Positions 1 through 9,115 of a DNA stretch of 64,000 nucleotides are shown here, one piece after another. The stretch is from VAXT01 sp963698015 (lineage in GTDB: Bacteria > Actinomycetota > Thermoleophilia > Gaiellales > Gaiellaceae). The translations under genes and the position numbers were made by a program. The stretch spans positions 2,480,001 to 2,544,000 of the forward strand of contig OY969109.1 of the NCBI GenBank assembly GCA_963698015.1. The letters run 5' to 3'. Each line of letters begins with the position of its first letter. Within the stretch, counting starts at the first letter, position 1. The notes beneath the pieces were generated by a model that did not search any database, was not told the origin of the DNA, and saw nothing but the letters and a program-made list of their open reading frames with translations.

Positions 1-1
1 G

Positions 2-475
2 CCGAAGGCCCTGCGCCTCGCCGCCGAGCTCGTCGAGGCTGGCGCGGACGTGCACAAGATCTTCCAGGATGTGTACGAGAGCGTCCAGTTCGCGAAACTG
101 AAGCTGCTGGCGCGTGCACTCGAGCGGGCGGAGATCTACGAGGGCGGCCGGCTCGTGATCTCGTACCTGCTGCGCGGCGACTTCGCCGAGGTCGGCGCCG
201 CCGAGCCCTACTCGGAGGGGATCATCGACTACCTGCGCGCCGTCGAGGGTGCGGACATGGCGGCGCTGATCCGTGAGCCGCCGCGCGGCGACGCGCCGAC
301 CCGGCGCGTGAGCCTGCGCGCTTCCGCGGACGAGCTCGACGTCTCCAAGATCGCGCGCGCGTCCGGAGCGGGGGGTGGGCATCGTCAGGCGGCCGGGTTC
401 TCGAGCAACGACTCGATCGAGGAGATCACCGAGTTCATCCGCCGCGAGTTCGCCGCTGCTCGCAATGGCTCGTAA
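2..475 (+). CDS. nrnA: Bifunctional oligoribonuclease/PAP phosphatase NrnA, C-terminal part
   Basis: The reading frame is open from base 2, so the 5' part lies outside the window. The fragment ends with a DHHA1 domain: the GGGHRQAAGF glycine-rich motif near the C-terminus is the nucleotide-binding signature of DHH-family nanoRNases. NrnA degrades 2-5 nt RNA leftovers and dephosphorylates 3'-phosphoadenosine 5'-phosphate in the cytoplasm. The DHH metal-binding motifs would be upstream of the window. Its last 11 nt overlap truB, matching the common nrnA-truB-ribF order, so the genes are probably co-transcribed. Family assignment rests on the DHHA1 motif and synteny. Confidence 0.87.
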   Translation, partial: PKALRLAAELVEAGADVHKIFQDVYESVQFAKLKLLARALERAEIYEGGRLVISYLLRGDFAEVGAAEPYSEGIIDYLRAVEGADMAALIREPPRGDAPTRRVSLRASADELDVSKIARASGAGGGHRQAAGFSSNDSIEEITEFIRREFAAARNGS

Positions 476-1124
476 GGGATCCGCAACGCCAGCGGGGCTC
501 GTCCTCTACGACAAGCCCGCCGGGCCGTCGTCGTTCGCGATCGTGCGGCAGCTGCGTGAGAAGACAGGCGCGCGGGCTGGGCATGCAGGGACGCTCGACC
601 CGTTCGCGACCGGGCTCCTGCTCGTCCTGCTCGGGAGCTTCACGAAGGAGGCGCAGCGCTTTGTCGGGCTCACGAAGCGGTACGAGACGGCGGTCGACCT
701 GTCGCGGACGACGTCCACCGGCGATCCGGAGGGCGACGTGGTCGAGGAGCACGAGCCTCCCTCGCTGCTCGAGCTGGAGGCTCGGCTGGACGCACTCCGC
801 GGCGACGTCGACCTGAAGATCCCGGCGGCCTCGGCCGTGAAGATCCGCGGCGAGCGCGCGTACAAGCTGCACCGACGGGGCGTCGCGGTCGAGATGCCGA
901 CGCGCCGGACGAGGGTCTACCAGCTAGAACTCGAGGAGTACGAGGAGCCCATTGCGCAGCTTTCGATGCTCCTCAGCTCGGGCGGCTACGTGCGAGCGGT
1001 GGCCGAGGCGCTCGGCGGCCACTGCGTCAGCCTGCGCCGGACGAGCGTCGGCCCCTTCGACGTCGACGACGCAGATCCTGAGCGGATCATCGAGCCGACC
1101 GACGCGCTGGCCGCGCTGGCATGA
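465..1124 (+). CDS. truB: tRNA pseudouridine(55) synthase TruB
   Basis: Isomerises U55 in the T-loop of tRNAs to pseudouridine. The protein of 219 aa has the N-terminal VLYDKPAGPSSF motif and the AGTLDPFATG loop, whose Asp45 is the catalytic nucleophile of the family. It is somewhat shorter than E. coli TruB (about 314 aa), consistent with a reduced C-terminal PUA-like region. An in-frame ATG exists at 375, but the conserved N-terminus begins at ATG 465, inside the end of nrnA. The stop overlaps the ribF start (ATGA), indicating translational coupling. Confidence 0.94.
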   Translation: MARKGSATPAGLVLYDKPAGPSSFAIVRQLREKTGARAGHAGTLDPFATGLLLVLLGSFTKEAQRFVGLTKRYETAVDLSRTTSTGDPEGDVVEEHEPPSLLELEARLDALRGDVDLKIPAASAVKIRGERAYKLHRRGVAVEMPTRRTRVYQLELEEYEEPIAQLSMLLSSGGYVRAVAEALGGHCVSLRRTSVGPFDVDDADPERIIEPTDALAALA

Positions 1125-1984
1125 ACTTCGCACGCACGCCCGGCGAGCTCGATGCGGGGCCGCGGGCGGTCGCGCTCGGGACCTTCGACGGCGTGCACCT
1201 CGGGCACCGCCGTCTGCTGGAGACGCTCCTCGAAGCCGGGCCCGAGCCGACGGTCCTCACGTTCGACCCGCATCCGCGCACCGCCCTCGGAAACAGGGTC
1301 GAGCTGCTGATGCCCCTCGAGCGCCGGCTGGAGCTGCTGGCGGAGCTGGGAGTCGCCGCTGCGCTCGTCGTCGAGTTCACCCTCGATGTCGCCCGTCTGG
1401 AGCCAGGCGAGTTCGCCGACCAGTTCCTGCGCTCGATCGGCACCGAGGTCGTGGTCGCGGGCGAAGACTTTCGGTTCGGCCACAAGCGGCAGGGCGATCT
1501 CGCCCTCCTCGAGAGCCTCGGCTTCGCCATCCGCCCGGTCCCGCTGCTCGAGGACGTCTCCTCGACCCGCATCCGGGAGCTCGTTCGTGAAGGCGACGTC
1601 GGGAGTGCGGCTGCGCTGCTCGGCCGTCCGGTCGAGGTCGAGGGGACCGTCGTCAGCGGCGACGCGCGCGGCGGGACGCTCGGCTTCCCGACCGCGAACC
1701 TCGACGTCCGCCCCGAGCTGCTCGTCCCGCTGAACGGCATCTACGCAGGCGCAGCGGGCGGGAACCGTGCGGCCGTCTCGATCGGCACGAACCCGCACTA
1801 CGGCGGCAGCGAGCGCCGCGTCGAGGCGTTCCTCCTCGACTTCGAGGGGGACCTCTACGGCCGGCGGCTGATCGTCGAGCTTTGGGAGCGGCTGCGGGAC
1901 GAGCGGTCGTTCGACAGCGAGCAGGCGCTGATCGACCAGATTGCACGCGACGTCGAGCGCACCCGCGCCGCAACGCGTCCCTGA
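1121..1984 (+). CDS. ribF: Bifunctional riboflavin kinase/FAD synthetase
   Basis: Makes FMN from riboflavin and FAD from FMN. The 287 aa protein has the N-terminal nucleotidyltransferase fold with a FDGVHLGH motif near residues 24-31 and the C-terminal flavokinase domain starting around residue 180, with the GGTLGFPTANL signature. Length is normal for prokaryotic RibF. ATG 1121 overlaps the truB stop by 4 nt. It converges on the gamma-glutamyltransferase gene with a single base between the two stops. Confidence 0.95.
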   Translation: MNFARTPGELDAGPRAVALGTFDGVHLGHRRLLETLLEAGPEPTVLTFDPHPRTALGNRVELLMPLERRLELLAELGVAAALVVEFTLDVARLEPGEFADQFLRSIGTEVVVAGEDFRFGHKRQGDLALLESLGFAIRPVPLLEDVSSTRIRELVREGDVGSAAALLGRPVEVEGTVVSGDARGGTLGFPTANLDVRPELLVPLNGIYAGAAGGNRAAVSIGTNPHYGGSERRVEAFLLDFEGDLYGRRLIVELWERLRDERSFDSEQALIDQIARDVERTRAATRP

Positions 1985-1985
1985 A

Positions 1986-3362
1986 TCAGACGACCCGAGC
2001 GGCGCCGCTTCGACGAGGATCGGCCGCAGAGCCGGTCCGCGTGACGACGCTGACGCCGCCGAAGTAGTGGTGCCGCGAGTCCCAGCTCCGAACCTCGAAG
2101 CCCGCTGACTCGAGCGCGGCGATCGTCGCCGGGCCAAAGCCGGCTTCGAGGTGCACGAGCGTGCCGGCCGGGTGGACGCGCGGCCGGTCGACGGCCGCTT
2201 GCGGATCGAGCCCCTCGTCGAGGATCCCCGCGACGACCTGGAGCAACGCGCTGCGCAGCCTCGTCCCGCCGGCGGCGCCGGCCGCCAGCACGACGCCGTC
2301 AGCGTCCAGCGCGAGCGTCGGGGCCATCATGCTCGCGATCCGGTCGCCGGGCTCCAGCCCTTCGGTGAACAGGTCGGCCTCGCCCAGCATGCTGTTCAGA
2401 TGCAGGTCGTAGCCGGGCACGAAGTCGCCCGAGCCGAGCCCGAGGCTCGTCGTCAGGACGCAGGCGTTCCCTTCGTCGTCGAGGACGGAGACGTTCGTCG
2501 TCCCGTGCTGCGCGGGAACGTCGTCGAGCAGCGCCCCCACGAACGCCAGCGCCCGCTCCGGCTCCTCGAGCCCGCGCACCTCGGGCAGCCGCGCCACGGC
2601 GCCCGGAAAGTCGGACAGCCCTGCTCGCGTGCGCAGCTCGTAGCCGCGGAACTCGAGCTCGACAGGATCGGTCCAGCGAGCCGAGTACGACGTGAGGTCG
2701 GTCGCGGTGACGAGCCCGCCGCGCTCCTCCATCAGCTCCAGCAGCGCCCTCCCGATCGTTCCCTCGTACACGCCTCGCGGCCCGTCTTCGGCGAGGGACT
2801 CGAGCGCGGGCACGAGCCCCGGCTGGCGGAGGAGATCGCCCTCGTCCAGCAGTGAACCTCCCGGGGAATAGATCTCCGCGCCCTCGTTCATCGTCATCAC
2901 GGGCTCGAGCATCCGCAGGCAGGACGCGTGGGCGGCGGGCATCGGCACCGCGCCGCGCGCAAGGCGCAGTGCGGGCTCGACCAGGCGCGGCCAGGGGAGA
3001 GTCCCATGCTCGGTCCAGAGCGCGTCGAGACCAGCGGGAACGCCGGGCACGCCGCACGAGCCGATGCCGACCGCGTAGTGCACGAGCTCTGTGCCGAACG
3101 GAACGTCCAGCTCCAGCAAGGCCACCTCCCGCGGCTCGGCCCCGAGCCCGGGAACGGCCACGAAGCAGTCGAGGTTCCGCGCCCGGCCCGTCCCCGCGTC
3201 GAAGTGGATCCCGTGCCCGCCCCCGAGGAGGCCCGTCATCACCGTCTCGGCAACGCACGAGGCGAGTGTCGCGGCGACCGCGGCGTCGGCGGCGCTGCCC
3301 CCTTCCTGCAGGATCTCCGCACCGGCATCCGCGGTCGCGGGATGACCGGCGGCGACTCTCAT
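1986..3362 (-). CDS. Gamma-glutamyltransferase family protein
   Basis: Ntn-hydrolase of the gamma-glutamyl transpeptidase family, which cleaves or transfers the gamma-glutamyl group of glutathione-like compounds. Residues about 15-60 carry the A-GHP-A-GA-ILQ-GG-AADAAVA pattern of the large subunit. The HGTTNVSV motif in the second half contains the Thr expected to become the N-terminal nucleophile after autocleavage. At 458 aa it is shorter than E. coli GGT (580 aa), and no clear signal peptide is seen with this start. ATG 3362 fits the conserved N-terminus, and a TACCCT box lies 6 nt upstream. The substrate is not defined by sequence. Confidence 0.88.
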   Translation of the reverse strand: MRVAAGHPATADAGAEILQEGGSAADAAVAATLASCVAETVMTGLLGGGHGIHFDAGTGRARNLDCFVAVPGLGAEPREVALLELDVPFGTELVHYAVGIGSCGVPGVPAGLDALWTEHGTLPWPRLVEPALRLARGAVPMPAAHASCLRMLEPVMTMNEGAEIYSPGGSLLDEGDLLRQPGLVPALESLAEDGPRGVYEGTIGRALLELMEERGGLVTATDLTSYSARWTDPVELEFRGYELRTRAGLSDFPGAVARLPEVRGLEEPERALAFVGALLDDVPAQHGTTNVSVLDDEGNACVLTTSLGLGSGDFVPGYDLHLNSMLGEADLFTEGLEPGDRIASMMAPTLALDADGVVLAAGAAGGTRLRSALLQVVAGILDEGLDPQAAVDRPRVHPAGTLVHLEAGFGPATIAALESAGFEVRSWDSRHHYFGGVSVVTRTGSAADPRRSGAARVV

Positions 3363-3368
3363 GGACGG

Positions 3369-3374
3369 AGGGTA
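3369..3374 (-). promoter_or_regulatory. -10 box for leaderless gamma-glutamyltransferase mRNA
   Basis: TACCCT on the minus strand ends 6 nt before the ATG at 3362. The spacing puts the transcription start at or next to the start codon, and no Shine-Dalgarno sequence fits between. No convincing -35 hexamer was seen. Confidence 0.5.
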
Positions 3375-3511
3375 ATCGGGCTGCGCCAACGAGAAAGGGG
3401 CCGCCTGCGGCAACGGCCCCGCAGTAGTAGCTACCCAGCAAGCGGCAAAGCGAGACGTTGACGCCGTGTTTTCTCGTCTCGCTTCCATGCGCGGTGCCCA
3501 AATCCGGTCCC

Positions 3512-3517
3512 TATCCT
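3512..3517 (+). promoter_or_regulatory. -10 box for the lipoprotein gene
   Basis: TATCCT lies 6 nt before ATG 3524, the same arrangement as at many other starts in this window, suggesting a leaderless transcript. Confidence 0.5.
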
Positions 3518-3523
3518 GGGTGC

Positions 3524-3967
3524 ATGCGCCCGGCGATCGTTGCAGCTGTCCTGCTGGTGATGTTCACCGCCGCCGGCTGTCGCGACTCGAAGAAGCCGAA
3601 TCCGTCTGTGTTCGAGACCGCGGGGAAGTGCCCGCCGCCTGCTTCAACCGCCTCCGCCGGCAACGCCCAGATCTCCGCGCAGGCCCTCGGCGGGCGGTAC
3701 GCGAAGCTGATCGTCATCCACGCCAAGCAGAAGTCGAACGGAGCTCCCGTTCGCGGCGGCAAAATCACGATTCACGCCGAGATGACGTGCCCGCACCTGA
3801 TGCGGCTCTACGACAAGAATCTCCAGGAAACGTCACCGGGGACCTACAAGACCGGCTACTCGCTGGTCATGCCGGGGGAGTGGGCCTTCTACATCGTCCT
3901 CCGAGCCAAGAACGGCGACGCCACGACATCGGCGCTTCCCGTAATCGTGAAGACGCCAGGCAGCTAG
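3524..3967 (+). CDS. Lipoprotein with YtkA/FixH-like domain
   Basis: A 147 aa protein with a 19-residue lipoprotein signal peptide ending TAAGC, so Cys19 is the predicted lipidated residue and the protein faces outside. The mature part resembles the immunoglobulin-like YtkA/FixH type: a PV-GG-I-I-AEMTCPHL stretch, a G-Y-TGYSLVMPG-W strand pair and a basic C-terminus. Such domains occur in secreted metal- or redox-related proteins, but no ligand residue set is conclusive here. Upstream in-frame ATG 3458 is less likely because the signal peptide begins at 3524. It is divergent from the gamma-glutamyltransferase gene. Confidence 0.75.
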   Translation: MRPAIVAAVLLVMFTAAGCRDSKKPNPSVFETAGKCPPPASTASAGNAQISAQALGGRYAKLIVIHAKQKSNGAPVRGGKITIHAEMTCPHLMRLYDKNLQETSPGTYKTGYSLVMPGEWAFYIVLRAKNGDATTSALPVIVKTPGS

Positions 3968-4058
3968 TTGCTACCCTAGGGCCCGACCGCAGTCTCGGCC
4001 GTGCGCGGAGCTTCCCGCGGCGGGCTTGGATTGCGGACAACGCATAAAGGAGACACGT

Positions 4059-4328
4059 TTGACCCTCACCAAGGAAGCAAAGCTGGAGATCATCGGGCGC
4101 CACGGGAGCTCGCAGACCGACACGGGCTCGCCCCACGTCCAGATCGCGCTCCTCACGCAGCGCATCAACGAGCTCACGGAGCACCTCCGGGCGCATCCGA
4201 CGGACCACCACTCGCGGCGCGGCCTGCTCAAGCTGGTCGGGCGCCGCCGGCGATTTCTGAACTACCTCCAGCGCAAGGACGTCGAGGCGTACCGCGAATT
4301 GATCAAGGAGCTGGGCCTCAGGCGATAG
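4059..4328 (+). CDS. rpsO: 30S ribosomal protein S15
   Basis: Primary 16S rRNA-binding protein of the small subunit platform. The 89 aa product has the complete S15 pattern: LTKEAKLEII, GSSQTDTGSPHVQIALLT, H-TDHHSRRGL and LVGRRRRFLNYL. The start is TTG 4059, chosen because AAAGGAGA lies 5 nt upstream and because S15 proteins begin at this residue; an ATG at 4026 would add a foreign N-terminus. It is followed by pnp after a 130 bp structured spacer, the classical rpsO-pnp operon. Confidence 0.96.
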   Translation: MTLTKEAKLEIIGRHGSSQTDTGSPHVQIALLTQRINELTEHLRAHPTDHHSRRGLLKLVGRRRRFLNYLQRKDVEAYRELIKELGLRR

Positions 4329-4338
4329 CTCCGCAAGA

Positions 4339-4438
4339 GGAGAGTCGGAGTTTGAGCGAGGCCTTACTGCTCAATCCGAGGGACAGGATTCATCCTGTCC
4401 TGGCGTGCATCAAGGCCTGACTCAAACCTCGGCTCTCC
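4339..4438 (+). promoter_or_regulatory. Nested hairpin in the rpsO-pnp spacer (probable RNase III/autoregulation site)
   Basis: Outer arms 4339-4356 and 4421-4438 pair over 18 positions with one A-C mismatch and two G-U pairs. Inside, 4359-4365 pairs perfectly with 4412-4418 (7 bp), and 4381-4389 pairs with 4392-4400 (GGACAGGAT/ATCCTGTCC). No U-run follows, so a terminator is unlikely. In E. coli and Streptomyces the rpsO-pnp spacer forms a long hairpin cut by RNase III that controls pnp. The position and shape here match that role by inference. Confidence 0.75.
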
Positions 4439-4458
4439 ACGAGGAAGTGGAGGCATAG

Positions 4459-6940
4459 ATGAGCACCATGACCGAGAACCTCACCACGGTCGCAGTGACC
4501 GTGGGCGAGCAAGAGATGACCTTCGAGACGGGCAAGCTCGCGAAGCAGGCCGACGGCGCCGTCGTCGTCCGCGCCGGCGAGACGATGGTCCTCGCGACCG
4601 CGCAGGGGAAGATGGAGGGCCGCGAAGGCGCCGACTTCTTCCCGCTGACGGTGGACGTCGAGGAGCGCATGTACGCCGCCGGGAAGATCCCCGGCGGTTT
4701 CTTCAAGCGCGAGGGACGTCCCACCGAGCGGGCCATCCTCACCGCCCGCATGATCGACCGCCCGATCCGGCCGCTCTGGCCGAAGGGCTACAAGAACGAG
4801 GTGCACGTGGTCTGCACGACGCTGTCGGCCGACCTCGTCACCGCGCACGACATCCTCTGCATCAACGGCGCCTCCGCGGCGCTGATGGTGTCGCCGCTGC
4901 CCTTCCTGGGCCCGGTGGGCGCTGTCCGCATCGGACGAGTCGAGGGCAATCTCGTCGTCAACCCGACTCTGCCGGTCGTCGAGGAGGAGAGCACGCTCGA
5001 CCTGATCGTCGTCGGCACGAAAGACGCGCTGACGATGATCGAGGCCGGCAGCCGACGAGATCCCCGAGGACGAGATCCTCGAGGCCTTCGAGCTCGCGCA
5101 CGGGGAGATCGTGAAGATCTGCGACGCCCAGGAGGAGCTCCGCAGCCGGGCCGGGAAGCCGAAGTACCTCGACCCCGAGCTCACCGCCGAGCTCGAGGCG
5201 GAGCACTCCGGCCGGATCCGTGAGCGCATCGAGGCCGATGGCCTGCGCGAGGCAGGTGCTGTCGTCGACGAGCTGACCGGCGAGCTGGCCCCGGAGCTGA
5301 GCATGGACTCGGCCGAGGAGGACATCCTCCGCCAGATCCAGGTCCGCTCCTCGCTGGACACGATTCTCGAGAAGACGCGGCTCGACGTCGTCGAGCGGCA
5401 CGTCCGCGATCAGTTCGAGGACGACCTCCGCGCGCTGACCGAGGCCGAGCAGGATTCGAAGGAGCTCAAGTCCGCGAAGCGCCAGTTGCTCTTCGACCGG
5501 ATCCTCGAGACCGTCGAGCTGCCGTTCCCGGTCGGACCGGCGACGGTCGAGGGCGAAGGCCCCGTCGTCAAGGACTCGTTGACGAAGCAGTTCGTCAAGA
5601 AGGCCGCCGAGTCGATCTACAAGCAGCTCGTTCGGCAGAAGATCGCGGTCGACAAGCGCCGCCCGGACGGCCGCGCCGCGGAGGACGTCCGCGAGGTCAG
5701 CTGCGAGGTCGGCGTTGCGCCACGCACGCACGGCTCCGCGCTCTTCACGCGCGGCCAGACGCAGATCATGTCGCTCCTCACCCTCGGCACCGCCAAGGAG
5801 GGCCAGCGGATCGACGACCTCTCGCTCGAGACCGACCGCCGGTACATGCACCACTACAACTTCCCGCCGTACTCGGTCGGTGAGACCGGGTTCATGCGCG
5901 GCCCGAAGCGGCGCGACATCGGCCACGGGGCACTCGCCCAGCGGGCGCTCGAGCCGATGATCCCGTCGCTCGAGGACTTCCCGTACACGATCCGGATCGT
6001 CTCCGAGACGCTGGAGTCGAACGGCTCGTCGTCCATGGGCTCGGTCTGCGGATCGACGCTCTCGCTGATGGACGCCGGCGTGCCGATCAAGGCGCCCGTC
6101 GGCGGGATCGCCATGGGCCTCGTCAAGGAGGGCGACGACTACGTGATCCTGACCGACATCCAGGGCGCCGAGGACCACCTCGGTGACATGGACTTCAAGG
6201 TCGCCGGCTCACGCGACGGCATCACCGCGCTCCAGATGGACATCAAGATCACCGGCGTCACGCAGGAGATCATGCGGAACGCGCTCGAGCAGGCGAAGCG
6301 GGCGCGCGAGTTCATCCTCGACAAGATGGCCGAGGCGCTCCCCGAGAGTCGGACGGAGCTCGCCGAGCACGCGCCGCGGATCTCGACGGTCAAGATCGAC
6401 CCGGAGCAGATCGGCATGGTCATCGGCAAGGGCGGCGAGACGATCCGCTCGCTCGAGGGCGACTACGAGGTGCAGATCGACATCGAGGAGGACGGGACGA
6501 TCCTCATCTACGCGACCGACGGCACGAAGGCGAAGGCCGCGATCGAGGCGATCGAGTCGATCACGAAGGAGCCCGAGGTGGGGGACACGTACACGGGCAA
6601 GGTCGTGAAGACGACCGACTTCGGCGCCTTCGTCGAGCTGAAGAGAGGCACGGACGGGCTCCTGCACGTCTCGAACGTCGGCCCGGGACGGGTCGGGCAC
6701 ATCGAGGACGTGATCAGCCGCGGCGACATCCTCGACGTCGTCGTCCAGGAGGTCGACAAGGAGCGCGGCCGGATCGGGCTCAAGCTCGTCGCGAAGCACG
6801 AGAACGGCTCGCTCGTCCAGCCCGACGAGCTGATCGAGCGTGCGAAGGACGCACCGCCACGCGAGCGCTCGGAGCGTCCTCCGAGGCGCGAAGGCGGCGG
6901 ACGCGGCGGCCGGAACCGTGGCCCACGCAGGGACGGCTAG
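4459..6940 (+). CDS. pnp: Polyribonucleotide nucleotidyltransferase (PNPase), reading frame broken by a 1-nt insertion
   Basis: 3'-5' phosphorolytic exoribonuclease of the degradosome. Domain order is complete across two frames: first RNase PH-like domain, helical linker, second RNase PH-like domain, KH with MVIGKGGETI, S1 with TDFGAFVELKRGTDGLLHVS, then an Arg/Gly-rich tail. The first frame runs 4459-5223 and the second continues to 6940. Homology passes from one to the other at about 5047-5052, where the GGC A GCC context holds one extra base. Corrected length is about 826 aa. ATG 4459 has GGAGG 5 nt upstream. Because the enzyme is otherwise intact, an assembly error is more likely than a pseudogene. 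Confidence 0.9.
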
Positions 6941-7313
6941 CGCGAAGGTTCTCCCGGCCATCGGCGCCGCCCTCGCGGCGGCGCTGCTGGCCGGGTGCGG
7001 CGGCTCGAACGACAAGGTCTACTCGGTCGGCCCCACCGAGCAGTGCTTGCACGAGAAGGGCGAGCGCGCGGTTCGGAACCCGACCGACCCCTCGGTGCTC
7101 ACGCTGCAGTGGGCCTTCCTCCGGTTCCATCCCGACGTGCAGTCGGCGAAGGACTTCGATGTCTCGACGCTCAGCACGAGCTTCGGCGGCTACCAGTACC
7201 ACCGGCTGCGCAGGGGCAATGTGTCCTTGATCTGGGCGACCGGCGGCGAGAGAGGCGTGGCCGGCCCGAGCAAGGACGAGGTGCAGACCGTCGAGCGCTG
7301 CCTCAAGGCCTAG
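6918..7313 (+). CDS. Putative lipoprotein of unknown function
   Basis: 131 aa with GTG start inside the last codons of pnp (23 nt overlap). The N-terminus is a lipoprotein signal with LLAGC, giving Cys27 as the anchor. The mature part has two further Cys residues (in EQCLHEK and the C-terminal VERCLKA) that could form a disulfide, and no recognised domain. The short spacing to the next gene (7 nt) suggests one operon with the following membrane protein. Confidence 0.65.
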   Translation: MAHAGTASAKVLPAIGAALAAALLAGCGGSNDKVYSVGPTEQCLHEKGERAVRNPTDPSVLTLQWAFLRFHPDVQSAKDFDVSTLSTSFGGYQYHRLRRGNVSLIWATGGERGVAGPSKDEVQTVERCLKA

Positions 7314-7320
7314 GCCGGGC

Positions 7321-7803
7321 GTGGAGCCGCTCGTCGAGCTGCGGGCGTACTTTCTGCTGATCCTGCCCGTGCGGCTCGTCCTCGGGCTCCTGGGGCTGGC
7401 GGCCGCGCGGGCGCTCGGCGTCTCTCCAAGCGCGTCGATCTGGCTCTTCGGGCTCGGCGCCGGGCTCTTCGGGCTCGCGATGCTCACGACCCGCAGGCGC
7501 AGCACGTTCTTCGAGCGCGCGGGCCGCGCACAGGAGATCGACGGTGCGCGTGCGGTCGAGAGCCGGCTGCGCACGCTCGCACGATCGACGTTTCCGAGCA
7601 CCCTCGCCGTCTCGGCTCTGACCGCGATCGCGCTGCCGATCAACGCGAGCCTGGCCGCGTTGCTCGCGGGGATCCTGGCCGGCATGGCGGTCGTCGGGAG
7701 CGTCTTCGGCTTCGAGCTCGTCCAGTGGGAGGAGAGCCGCGGCGTCCGGCTGTTCGCGTTGCCGGGCCAGGGCCGCGAGCTGTTCGCTCGTCAGGCCAGG
7801 TAG
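7321..7803 (+). CDS. Small integral membrane protein of unknown function
   Basis: 160 aa, GTG start. Four hydrophobic segments are visible: about residues 10-30, 38-58, 94-112 and 114-134, with an Arg-rich loop between the second and third. No family is recognised. It sits between the lipoprotein gene and the M16 peptidase gene on the same strand. Confidence 0.65.
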   Translation: MEPLVELRAYFLLILPVRLVLGLLGLAAARALGVSPSASIWLFGLGAGLFGLAMLTTRRRSTFFERAGRAQEIDGARAVESRLRTLARSTFPSTLAVSALTAIALPINASLAALLAGILAGMAVVGSVFGFELVQWEESRGVRLFALPGQGRELFARQAR

Positions 7804-7819
7804 GAACTACGATCCGCCC

Positions 7820-9115
7820 GTGCAGAAGTACGTCCTGAGCGAGCTCGATTCGGGCCAGCGCGTGATCACGGAGCGAATCCCGAGCGTGAGGTCCGTCGCC
7901 CTCGGGTTCTGGATCGGCGCCGGCTCGCGTGACGAGACGCCTTCGAAGGCCGGCATCACGCACTTCATCGAGCACCTGCTCTTCAAGGGCACGCGCTCCT
8001 ATTCGGCGCAGGACATCGCCGAGATCTTCGACGCGCTGGGCGGAGAGCTGAACGCGGCCACCTCGCGCGAGCACACGCTCGTCTACGTGCGCGTCGCCGA
8101 CCGCCACCTGGAGCAGGCGCTCGACGTGATGAGCGACATGGTCTACGCGCCGCTCTTCGCGGACCTGGACTCCGAGCGGGAGGTCGTGCTCGAGGAGATC
8201 GCGATGTACGAGGACACGCCGCACGAGCTCGTGCACGACCTGATGAGCGTGGCCGTCTTCGGCGACCACCCGCTCGGACGGCCCGTGATCGGAACGGCCG
8301 AGGTGATCTCGTCCGTCGGTCGGCGCGCGCTGTCGACCTACCACCAGACGATGTACCAGGCGGGCAACGTCGTGGTCGCCGCGGCCGGGAATCTCAAGCA
8401 CGACGACCTCGTCGCGCGCCTTCAGAAGGCGGAGCGGAAGCAGGCGGAGGCGCCCGCCAAGGGCCCGCGCCTCCGCAGCCCGCTCGTGCGGCCGCCGCGC
8501 CCGAGTGTGCGCTTCCAGCGCAAGCGCACCGAGCAGTACCACGTCTGCATCGGCGCTCCCGGGATCGCGCGCTCGGATCGACGCCGCTTCACCGCGTCCC
8601 TGCTCGACGCGCTCCTGGGCGGGTCGGCCTCGTCGCGGCTCTTCCAGGAGATCCGCGAGAAGCGGGGCATGGCCTATTCGGTCTACACGTTCGCGTCCCA
8701 GTACACAGACAGCGGACTGATCGGCTTCTACGTCGGCACCCGTGCCGAGAACCTCGCCGAGTGCCTGGAGATCGCGAACGAGCAGATCGTCGAGGTCGCC
8801 GAGGGCAGGCTCCGCAAGGGCGAGCTCGAGCGGGCCAAGGAGAACCTCAAGGGGCGGATCCTGCTCTCGATGGAGTCGACCTCGAACAGGATGAGCCGGC
8901 TCGGAAAGTCGCTGATCTCGGACACGGAGCTCCTGTCGATCGACCGGATCGCGGCGGAGATCGACGCGGTCACGCCGGACGCGGTGGCCGAGCTCGCCGG
9001 GGTGCTGCTCGCGCCGGAGAAGCTGTCGGCCTCGGGCATCGGGCCGAGCGAGGAGCGGTTCCGGGACGCCGTGCGGCGGATCACGCCCGGGCTGCCCGCC
9101 CGCGCCGCGGCGTGA
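7820..9115 (+). CDS. M16 family zinc metallopeptidase (pitrilysin/insulinase type)
   Basis: 431 aa processing-peptidase-like protein. The inverted zinc motif HFIEH is near residues 51-55 and is followed about 75 residues later by the EREVVLEEI segment with the third ligand Glu, so the active site looks intact. The C-terminal half contains a second M16 repeat with EIREKRGMAYSV. Bacterial homologues form dimers that degrade small peptides. GTG 7820 is preceded by TACGAT at 6 nt, suggesting a leaderless start. It overlaps dapB by 4 nt, the usual actinobacterial arrangement. Confidence 0.9.
   Translation: MQKYVLSELDSGQRVITERIPSVRSVALGFWIGAGSRDETPSKAGITHFIEHLLFKGTRSYSAQDIAEIFDALGGELNAATSREHTLVYVRVADRHLEQALDVMSDMVYAPLFADLDSEREVVLEEIAMYEDTPHELVHDLMSVAVFGDHPLGRPVIGTAEVISSVGRRALSTYHQTMYQAGNVVVAAAGNLKHDDLVARLQKAERKQAEAPAKGPRLRSPLVRPPRPSVRFQRKRTEQYHVCIGAPGIARSDRRRFTASLLDALLGGSASSRLFQEIREKRGMAYSVYTFASQYTDSGLIGFYVGTRAENLAECLEIANEQIVEVAEGRLRKGELERAKENLKGRILLSMESTSNRMSRLGKSLISDTELLSIDRIAAEIDAVTPDAVAELAGVLLAPEKLSASGIGPSEERFRDAVRRITPGLPARAAA

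Noticed and set aside
4339..4438. Large hairpin considered as an rpsO terminator
   Set aside because: No U-run follows and pnp begins 20 nt later with its own ribosome-binding site, so a processing/regulatory hairpin fits better.
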